5,970 bases of DNA, from contig CAMKHH010000081.1 in assembly GCA_946412445.1 (NCBI GenBank), positions 1 through 5,970 of the forward strand. The letters run 5' to 3'. The notes beneath the pieces were generated by a model. It saw only the letters and a list, made by a program, of their open reading frames with translations. It made no database searches and was not told the DNA's origin. The translations under genes and the position numbers were made by a program. This DNA comes from an uncultured Eubacterium sp. Its GTDB lineage: Bacteria; Bacillota; Clostridia; Lachnospirales; Lachnospiraceae. Below are positions 1 through 4,616 of the stretch, piece by piece. The first letter of the stretch is position 1, and each line of letters opens with the position of its first letter.

Positions 1-6
1 GAAAAC

Positions 7-51
7 AACAACATATCGAAATTGCATATTTTATGTCTACCAGATGTTGTT
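7..51 (-). terminator. Inverted repeat downstream of the SpoIIM-like gene, possible terminator
   Basis: On the minus strand, directly after the TAG stop of the membrane-protein gene, AACAACAT (51-44) is repeated as its complement ATGTTGTT (14-7), followed by GTTTTC at the window edge. The 8-bp arms enclose a 29-base AT-rich loop that contains a smaller CATA/TATG pair. The position and trailing T-run fit a transcript end. The stem is AT-rich, the loop is long and the sequence stops at base 1, so this is only a candidate. Confidence 0.2.
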
Positions 52-663
52 CTAAAAAAATTTTCTGCACATCTCTATCAGCAGGGGATTTACATAACAT
101 TCTACCAGGATACCCAGCCCGAAAACTGCCAGAATCAGGATGCAAAGCATCAGATACCTTCCGTATTCTCCCAGATTCTCAACCTCTTTTCTGGAACTTT
201 TTTCAGACATCATAAAAGCCTGATTTAAAAGGAGTGCAATGGTTGGAACATAAAAAATCATAGGCAGAAGCAGACAACCGAACAGTTTCAGCATACCTCT
301 TAATCCCAACTGAAGCAGTGCTGCCGAACATAGCAGACCTCCCAGAAAGCCGTACCAGAGCAGACCCAAATAGACTGCGGCCATTCCAAAAGAGGTAAGT
401 CCCAGAATCATCAGCATTACAGGTGCCTTCATTCGCACACCTGCAAGATACTTCAAATAGTCTTTTACACTTCCGTCAACAGTTATCCAGGTGCCGGCAC
501 TTAAAAGGTTTAATCCTGTTATGGCGCTTGGACGGATGTTCCATGCCACATTCGCAAAGAGAATCCCTCCAAGAAAACCCCCCAGAAACAGAAATAAAAA
601 AATGCTGCCGTAGGGCATCCTTGTAAACTTATAAAAATATTGCCTGTAGAATCCTTTTTTCAT
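52..663 (-). CDS. SpoIIM-like multi-pass membrane protein (stage II sporulation protein M family)
   Basis: This is a 203-residue, very hydrophobic protein. Four to five membrane segments can be seen, at about residues 20-40, 82-102, 103-118, 124-148 and 169-188. A basic N-terminus (MKKGFYRQYFYK) suggests the start is cytoplasmic. The glycine-rich first helix (GGFLGGILFAN), the GFLGG turn near 106 and the C-terminal helix ending in an E-x-YVNP motif (188-193) resemble SpoIIM, which in Bacillus works with SpoIID and SpoIIP in peptidoglycan remodelling during engulfment of the forespore. The length is close to that of SpoIIM (about 210 residues). ATG at 663 is preceded by AGAGGGGG with a 7-base spacer. 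The gene lies 101 bases after the kinase stop and has promoter-like sequences of its own, so it is probably not part of the sugar operon. The family assignment rests on topology and short motifs only. A generic SpoIIM-domain protein outside sporulation is also possible. Confidence 0.6.
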   Translation of the reverse strand: MKKGFYRQYFYKFTRMPYGSIFLFLFLGGFLGGILFANVAWNIRPSAITGLNLLSAGTWITVDGSVKDYLKYLAGVRMKAPVMLMILGLTSFGMAAVYLGLLWYGFLGGLLCSAALLQLGLRGMLKLFGCLLLPMIFYVPTIALLLNQAFMMSEKSSRKEVENLGEYGRYLMLCILILAVFGLGILVECYVNPLLIEMCRKFF

Positions 664-683
664 AAAAATGCCCCCTCTTTTTC

Positions 684-728
684 AGTGTATGCTTACGCAT
701 GATAAAAAAGACAGGGCTTTTTTTTCAA
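684..728 (-). promoter_or_regulatory. Candidate promoter(s) for the SpoIIM-like gene
   Basis: On the minus strand TTGAAA (728-723) is followed after 18 bases by TATCAT (704-699), a fair SigA-type promoter that would start transcription near 692, about 28 bases before the ATG. Overlapping its downstream side is CATACACT (691-684), which matches the -10 consensus known for the mother-cell factor SigE (CATACANT). However, no good SigE -35 (ATA-containing) is seen at the right distance. Both are read by eye and have no experimental support. Confidence 0.35.
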
Positions 729-763
729 AGTCATAAAGTCTTAAAAGTTCACATGACCGAACT
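704..763 (-). terminator. Weak hairpins after the xylulokinase gene
   Basis: Just after the kinase stop the minus strand holds AGTTC-N8-GAACT followed by TTT (763-743). Further on is AAAAAAG-N6-CTTTTTT (723-704), an A/T stem that could end transcripts in either direction. Neither has a GC-rich stem, so termination may be partial and read-through into the SpoIIM-like gene cannot be excluded. The second hairpin overlaps the candidate promoter of that gene. Confidence 0.25.
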
Positions 764-764
764 G

Positions 765-2234
765 TTACATAATTTCATCAAACAGTCCCTTGAGCGTTGG
801 ATATATCTTGGCAAACTGCTTGTATCTCTTATTATATTTCTCCACAAGCTCAGCCTCCGGCTCAATCGTATCCACTACTTTTACCAATTTATCTGCGGCT
901 TCTTCCACAGAAGCATATTCACCACAGGCTACAGCGGCCAGCATGGCACCACCATAACCGGGGCCTTCCTCAGATTCAATAACATCCACCTTGATTCCCA
1001 GAACATTGGCAATTATTTTCTTCCACAACGGGCTTTTAGCACCTCCGCCGCAGATTTTCGTACGTTCCATGTGAATCCCCAGTGACTTGGCTATTTCGAA
1101 AGAATCACGGATGGCAAAAGCCACACCTTCCAGAACAGCCTGGGTCATATCAGCTCTGGTGGTATCCATGGTCATACCGATAAACGTTCCTCTTGCATTC
1201 GGGTTATTATGCGGGGAGCGCTCTCCCATCAGATACGGCAGGAAAAACACATGATTTTCTCCCAACGCACGGATTTGTTTTTGCTCACCTGCATAGTCAT
1301 CGGTTCCTATAATTTCATCCATCCACCATTTATTGCAGGACGCCGCGCTGAGCATACATCCCATCAGGTGATAATATCCATCTGCGTGGTCGAAAGAATG
1401 CAGGCCGTTGAACGCATCTACTCCGAATTTTCTGCTGGAAATAAAGATCGTTCCACTGGTTCCAAGGGAAATATTGCATTTCCCATCACCTACGGTTCCT
1501 GTTCCGACCGCAGCAGCGGCGTTATCACCTGCTCCTGCCACAATCCTGACTGTCTCAGGGAACCCGAGTTCTTCTGCAATCTCTCCTTTGATATTTCCCA
1601 CTGACATATAGCTTTCGAACAGTTCAGGCAACATCTCTTCTCTGATATTGCAGATTTCAATCATTTCTCTGGACCAGCATTTATGTTGTACATCCAGAAG
1701 CAGCATTCCGGACGCATCCGAATAATCCGTGCAGTGCACCCCGGAAAGCTTGTAAGCGATATAGTCCTTTGGAAGCATGATTTTTTCAATTCTGTCGAAG
1801 TTTTCCGGCTCTTCTTCCTTCATCCATAGAAGCTTGGGAGCGGTAAATCCGGCAAAAGCGATATTCGCCGTATATTGCGATAATTTATCCTTTCCAATCA
1901 CCTGATTCAGATAATCGGTCTGCTTCTGCGTTCTTCCGTCATTCCAGAGAATTGCAGGACGAATCACCTGATCCTCCTGATCCAGCGTTACCAGACCGTG
2001 CATCTGTCCTCCAAAGCTGATGCCTCCAATCAAGGATTTATCAAAATTATCAGTCAGTTCCCTTAAGCCCTCCATAACTGCCTTCCACCAATCCTCCGGC
2101 TTTTGCTCAGACCATCCCGGATGGGGGAAAAATAGCGGATATTCCTTTGATACGATCTTTTTAATCTCACCGCCGGCCTCCATCAAAAGCAGTTTTACAG
2201 CCGATGTGCCCAGATCTATCCCTATATAATACAT
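765..2234 (-). CDS. xylB: Xylulokinase (FGGY carbohydrate kinase family)
   Basis: A 489-residue cytoplasmic kinase predicted to use ATP to phosphorylate D-xylulose to D-xylulose 5-phosphate, feeding the pentose phosphate pathway. Its full length matches XylB (about 484-500). The N-terminal actin-like domain opens with the phosphate-binding loop MYYIGIDLGTSAVK (Asp7). GGQMHG (75-80) and ILWNDGR (95-101) are the sugar-contact motifs typical of XylB. GFTAPKLLW (129-137) and LPKDY (154-158) follow. The C-terminal domain has AGAGDNAAAAVG with the likely catalytic base Asp237, SLGTSG (256-261), LPYLMGERSPHNNP (332-345) and the adenosine-site GGGAKSP (396-402). The ATG at 2234 matches the family start. 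AAGGAGG (2245-2239) stands only 4 bases upstream, an unusually short spacer. It is the third gene of the operon, 37 bases after the isomerase. Pairing with a fucose/arabinose-type isomerase leaves the true ketose open (xylulose, or ribulose/fuculose-like), though the close motif match favours xylulose. Confidence 0.93.
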   Translation of the reverse strand: MYYIGIDLGTSAVKLLLMEAGGEIKKIVSKEYPLFFPHPGWSEQKPEDWWKAVMEGLRELTDNFDKSLIGGISFGGQMHGLVTLDQEDQVIRPAILWNDGRTQKQTDYLNQVIGKDKLSQYTANIAFAGFTAPKLLWMKEEEPENFDRIEKIMLPKDYIAYKLSGVHCTDYSDASGMLLLDVQHKCWSREMIEICNIREEMLPELFESYMSVGNIKGEIAEELGFPETVRIVAGAGDNAAAAVGTGTVGDGKCNISLGTSGTIFISSRKFGVDAFNGLHSFDHADGYYHLMGCMLSAASCNKWWMDEIIGTDDYAGEQKQIRALGENHVFFLPYLMGERSPHNNPNARGTFIGMTMDTTRADMTQAVLEGVAFAIRDSFEIAKSLGIHMERTKICGGGAKSPLWKKIIANVLGIKVDVIESEEGPGYGGAMLAAVACGEYASVEEAADKLVKVVDTIEPEAELVEKYNKRYKQFAKIYPTLKGLFDEIM

Positions 2235-2271
2235 AATTCCTCCTTATACGGAAAACATTCCACCTCCACGC

Positions 2272-3756
2272 TTATGCAAACGGATTTTCGGTAGGATAAC
2301 GAACGCCTGCCGGCTGGTTATAACCAATTTCATCCACCTCAACACCGATGAATTTGAATACTTCAAACAATGCTTTTCCAAAATTACCAAATGCAACAGC
2401 ACCATGATGTGGGTAGTTGCCTTCAATTAATACATGGCGGTAAAATCTGCCCATCTCCGGAATTGCAAAAATTCCAATTCCTCCAAAAGATTTTGTAGCC
2501 ACCGGAAGTACTTCTCCTTGTGCAATATAAGCACGAAGCTTGCTGTCGGCAGTACTTTGCAGACGATAGAACGTGATATCTCCTGGAATAATATCCCCCT
2601 CCAGTGTACCTTGTGTTACCTCTTCCGGAAGGCTCCTTGCCATAATCAGCTGGTATTTCATATTACAGGAGGTCAATTTACTGGAGCAGGTATTTCCGCA
2701 ATGGAAGCCCATAAAGGTATCTTTCTGTGTGTAGGGGAACTTGCCCTCAATGCTTTCTTTAAACATATCCGCAGGAACCGTATTGTTAATATCCAGCAAG
2801 GTTACCACATCGTCGGATACGCAGGTTCCGATGAACTCACTTAGTGCGCCATAGATATCAACTTCACAGGATACAGGAATTCCTCTGCCGGTCAGGCGAC
2901 TGTTCACATAGCAGGGTACGAAACCGAACTGAGTCTGGAATGCCGGCCAGCATTTTCCGGCAATTGCCACATATTCTCTATATCCCCTATGCTGCTCAAC
3001 CCAATCCAGCAGTGTGATTTCATATTGTGCCAGCTTGGCGAGAATCTCCGGTTTCTTGTTTCCTTTACCAAGCTCAGCTTCCATATCTTTTACGACTTCC
3101 GGAATTCTCGGGTCGCCTGCATGTTTATTAAATGCTTCATATAAATCCAGTTCTGAGTTTTCTTCAATCTCCACACCCAGATTGTAAAGCTGCTTAATAG
3201 GAGCATTGCATGCCAGGAAATTTAAAGGACGGGGACCAAAGCTGATGATTTTCAGGCTTTTCAATCCAACGACTGCGCGGGCAATTGGCACGAACTCATG
3301 AATCATAGAAGCACATTCCTCTGCCGTTCCAACCGGATACTCCGGAATGTATGCCTTGATATTACGTAACTTCAAGTTGTAGCTTGCATTTAACATACCA
3401 CAGTATGCATCGCCGCGTCCTTGAATCAGGTTATCCCCGGTTTCTTCTGCTGCCGCGACAAACATAGACGGTCCATCAAAATGTTTCGCAAGTAATGTTT
3501 CTGAAATCTCCGGTCCGAAGTTTCCGAGATAAACGACCAACGCATTACATCCATTCGTCTTCACATCTTCCAGAGCTTGTACCATATGTATCTCGCTCTC
3601 AACGATACATACCGGACATTCATAGATATCCGCCGCATCATATTTTGCTTTATAAGCCTCCACGAGAGCCTTTCTTCTGTTCACAGACAAACTTTCCGGG
3701 AAGCAATCCCTGCTTACTGCTACAATACCAATTTTAACTTTAGGCATATTGGTCAT
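2272..3756 (-). CDS. L-fucose/L-arabinose isomerase family protein (aldose-ketose isomerase)
   Basis: A 494-residue enzyme of the fucose/arabinose isomerase superfamily, predicted to be a metal (Mn2+)-dependent cytoplasmic interconverter of an aldose and its ketose. The N-terminal half is alpha/beta with a Rossmann-like opening (VKIGIVAVSRDCFP, 7-20) and a central GPRP segment (174-177). The C-terminal catalytic half carries SCEVDIYGALSEF (296-308), TLLDINN (319-325), FHCGN (351-355) and NYPHHGAVAFG (447-457). By family analogy Glu298, Asp322 and His450 or His451 would bind the metal, as Glu, Asp and His do in FucI. The length is near AraA (about 500) and shorter than E. coli FucI (591). ATG at 3756 is chosen because AAGGAGG (3772-3766) lies 9 bases before it; the next ATG, three codons in, is too far. 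It is the middle gene of the operon, 38 bases after DUF4867. The substrate is not readable from sequence. The XylB-type kinase next door suggests a sugar giving xylulose, in which case this enzyme would stand in for XylA; D-arabinose or L-fucose are alternatives. Confidence 0.85.
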   Translation of the reverse strand: MTNMPKVKIGIVAVSRDCFPESLSVNRRKALVEAYKAKYDAADIYECPVCIVESEIHMVQALEDVKTNGCNALVVYLGNFGPEISETLLAKHFDGPSMFVAAAEETGDNLIQGRGDAYCGMLNASYNLKLRNIKAYIPEYPVGTAEECASMIHEFVPIARAVVGLKSLKIISFGPRPLNFLACNAPIKQLYNLGVEIEENSELDLYEAFNKHAGDPRIPEVVKDMEAELGKGNKKPEILAKLAQYEITLLDWVEQHRGYREYVAIAGKCWPAFQTQFGFVPCYVNSRLTGRGIPVSCEVDIYGALSEFIGTCVSDDVVTLLDINNTVPADMFKESIEGKFPYTQKDTFMGFHCGNTCSSKLTSCNMKYQLIMARSLPEEVTQGTLEGDIIPGDITFYRLQSTADSKLRAYIAQGEVLPVATKSFGGIGIFAIPEMGRFYRHVLIEGNYPHHGAVAFGNFGKALFEVFKFIGVEVDEIGYNQPAGVRYPTENPFA

Positions 3757-3794
3757 AATATAAATCCTCCTTCATATTCTTTAAATCCACACGA

Positions 3795-4412
3795 TCAGAC
3801 AGTCAGGTTCTCACCCTTTAATCCTACAAATGCCCCCTCATCTCCAAGGCCGCTTTCTTCATGGGCAATCAGCCACTTATTTCTGGCTGTCATCAGACGG
3901 TCCTCCGGAAAAGTTCCGGAAAGCACGGGTTTATCCGTATTCGTTCCCCGGGGCAGAATCACAGATACCTGAAATCCTTCTTCCGACAGGTTACAGGGTG
4001 CATAATGCAGGGTTGTACCGTATATTTCGACTACCGTTTTGGCTGGAATCTCAAAAGCCTCCATCCTGGAAGTATCATAAGAATAATCTTCCTCAATATC
4101 CTGTTCTGAACCTAAAATCAGAACACATCCCTGTACAGGAATATTCACTTCACTGTCTCTGTGATACTCCACTGCATTCAACTTATGATTACTTCCGTTG
4201 CAATAACCAATCTGAACAGGCATGCCTCCATAAATGCTGTCCTGTATCATCCGTGCTTCCGCACTATCCTCCAGGCTCTCATCTCCTGGTACATACACTA
4301 CGTCCTGCGGCAAAGGTGTTTTGCTCAGACGCTCTAACAGGTCCGGCACTTCAATCGAAAGAATTCTCCCATACTTCCGAAATGCCGGATCCGTCACCTT
4401 TTTAATCTGCAT
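3795..4412 (-). CDS. DUF4867 family protein, cupin-like, function unknown
   Basis: A 205-residue soluble protein with no signal peptide or membrane segment, recognised as resembling the DUF4867 family of Clostridia; no function is established. The opening DPAFRKYGRIL (8-18) is like the start of ureidoglycolate-lyase-type cupins (F-x-x-[YF]-G). The core runs HKLNAVEYHRDSEVNIPVQG (76-95) and then a run of beta-strand-like segments, with TLHYAPC near 134-140. His76, Glu82, His84 and His136 form a plausible cupin metal site. The C-terminal KWLIAHEES (179-187) is typical of a conserved tail. The start is set at ATG 4412, since AAAGGAG (4428-4422) lies 9 bases upstream. A longer TTG-initiated frame from 4433 would place that ribosome site inside its own codons. 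It is the first gene of the operon with an isomerase and a sugar kinase, so a role on the same sugar (mutarotase, epimerase or sugar-phosphate processing) is inferred from context only. Confidence 0.75.
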   Translation of the reverse strand: MQIKKVTDPAFRKYGRILSIEVPDLLERLSKTPLPQDVVYVPGDESLEDSAEARMIQDSIYGGMPVQIGYCNGSNHKLNAVEYHRDSEVNIPVQGCVLILGSEQDIEEDYSYDTSRMEAFEIPAKTVVEIYGTTLHYAPCNLSEEGFQVSVILPRGTNTDKPVLSGTFPEDRLMTARNKWLIAHEESGLGDEGAFVGLKGENLTV

Positions 4413-4421
4413 GTCATACAA

Positions 4422-4428
4422 CTCCTTT
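4422..4428 (-). promoter_or_regulatory. Ribosome binding site deciding the DUF4867 start
   Basis: AAAGGAG on the minus strand, 9 bases before ATG 4412. An out-of-frame ATG at 4417 and an in-frame TTG at 4433 are less well placed. This site therefore supports the 205-residue product over the longer 212-residue reading. Confidence 0.75.
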
Positions 4429-4459
4429 CTCAATGGCTGAACTGTAACCTGTGTTTAAC

Positions 4460-4484
4460 AATTAGTTTACTTACTAAACTAATT
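4460..4484. promoter_or_regulatory. Perfect palindromic operator, likely ROK regulator binding site
   Basis: AATTAGTTTA (4460-4469), five bases CTTAC, then TAAACTAATT (4475-4484) form a perfect 10-bp inverted repeat. The TTAGTTT...AAACTAA half-sites are the same as those in the known XylR (ROK) operators of Bacillus, although the gap between half-sites is shorter here (7 rather than 11 bases). It lies between the divergent ROK gene and the operon. It overlaps the -35 and spacer of the rightward promoter and begins about 5 bases past the predicted start of the leftward transcript. One bound repressor could therefore block both. Confidence 0.75.
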
Positions 4485-4494
4485 ATGTTATACT
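4466..4494 (+). promoter_or_regulatory. Predicted promoter of the ROK regulator gene
   Basis: TTTACT (4466-4471), a 17-base spacer and TATACT (4489-4494) match the SigA consensus at four and five of six positions. Transcription would begin near 4501, giving a leader of about 115 bases. The palindromic operator covers the -35 and part of the spacer, which predicts autorepression. A second -10-like TATGAT at 4495-4500 lacks a good -35. Confidence 0.5.
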
Positions 4495-4495
4495 T

Positions 4496-4511
4496 ATGAT
4501 AACGCATGTAA
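4496..4511. promoter_or_regulatory. cre-like sequence (possible CcpA site)
   Basis: ATGATAACGCATGTAA agrees with the Gram-positive cre consensus WTGNNARCGNWWWCAW at all but two positions, with the central A-R-C-G intact. It overlaps the -10 box of the operon promoter, where CcpA would repress in the presence of glucose, as is known for many pentose operons. The right half is the weaker one. Evidence is by eye only. Confidence 0.35.
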
Positions 4512-4524
4512 ATAAAAAAATCAA
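4496..4524 (-). promoter_or_regulatory. Predicted promoter of the DUF4867-isomerase-kinase operon
   Basis: On the minus strand TTGATT (4524-4519) is followed after exactly 17 bases by TATCAT (4501-4496). An A/T-rich tract (AAATAAAAA, 4537-4529) lies just upstream, as in UP elements. The start would be near 4489, leaving a leader of about 77 bases. The palindromic operator then falls at roughly +6 to +30, a classical roadblock or repression position. The -10 box is immediately next to that of the rightward promoter, so the two promoters probably compete for polymerase. Confidence 0.5.
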
Positions 4525-4537
4525 CATGTTTTTATTT
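4510..4537. repeat. 9-bp AT inverted repeat in the intergenic region
   Basis: AAATAAAAA (4510-4518) and its exact complement TTTTTATTT (4529-4537) surround a 10-base gap that includes most of the palindrome AACATGTT. It may serve as an UP-like or bent-DNA element for the leftward promoter, or form a weak hairpin in the leader of the ROK transcript. Low-complexity AT sequence makes a chance origin possible. Confidence 0.35.
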
Positions 4538-4538
4538 C

Positions 4539-4561
4539 AGTTTATCTATAAGAAATAAACT
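4539..4561. promoter_or_regulatory. Second palindrome resembling the ROK operator
   Basis: AGTTTAT (4539-4545), nine bases, then ATAAACT (4555-4561). It shares the AGTTTA/TAAACT half-site core with the main operator at 4460-4484 but with a wider gap. It lies in the predicted leader of the ROK gene, about 75 bases from the first site. It could be a secondary repressor site allowing looping or a transcription roadblock. The different spacing lowers confidence. Confidence 0.35.
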
Positions 4562-4562
4562 A

Positions 4563-4589
4563 GTTACTGTGAACGGAGTGAACAGTAAC
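4563..4589. repeat. 8-bp inverted repeat in the ROK gene leader
   Basis: GTTACTGT (4563-4570), 11 bases, then ACAGTAAC (4582-4589). The repeat is perfect and directly follows the second operator-like palindrome. It ends 15 bases before the ribosome binding site, so it could be a protein site or an RNA stem-loop in the leader. No known riboswitch pattern was recognised. A related GTTACAGT occurs on the minus strand in the DUF4867 leader (4447-4440). Confidence 0.4.
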
Positions 4590-4604
4590 ATAAACCATGG
4601 CTAC

Positions 4605-4610
4605 AGGAGG
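4605..4610 (+). promoter_or_regulatory. Ribosome binding site deciding the ROK regulator start
   Basis: AGGAGG lies 6 bases before ATG 4617. An upstream in-frame GTG at 4569 would add 16 residues, but that stretch falls within the 8-bp inverted repeat and has no comparable ribosome site. Confidence 0.8.
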
Positions 4611-4616
4611 ACTTTT

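Noticed and set aside
699..1085. Plus-strand open frame across the kinase 3' end and intergenic gap
   Set aside because: Most of it is antisense to the kinase C-terminus, and the start region is the A/T hairpin area without a clear ribosome site. Its translation is unlike any family I recognise.
1209..1604. Plus-strand open frame within the xylulokinase gene
   Set aside because: It is antisense to conserved kinase motifs and shows no protein-like domain or ribosome site. It is a frame shadow of the kinase codons.
2434..2844. Plus-strand open frame within the isomerase gene
   Set aside because: It is antisense to the catalytic half of the isomerase, with no ribosome site and an unfamiliar cysteine-rich translation.
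3830..4405. Long plus-strand open frame of 191 codons opposite the DUF4867 gene
   Set aside because: It lies wholly antisense to a gene with a good ribosome site, family resemblance and operon context. Its translation is rich in Ser/Pro/His/Arg with no recognisable domain, and no ribosome site precedes it.
4501..4616. Riboswitch or T-box in the ROK leader
   Set aside because: The leader has inverted repeats but no recognised conserved riboswitch core, T-box sequence or terminator/antiterminator pair. It is better read as a set of operator-like palindromes.
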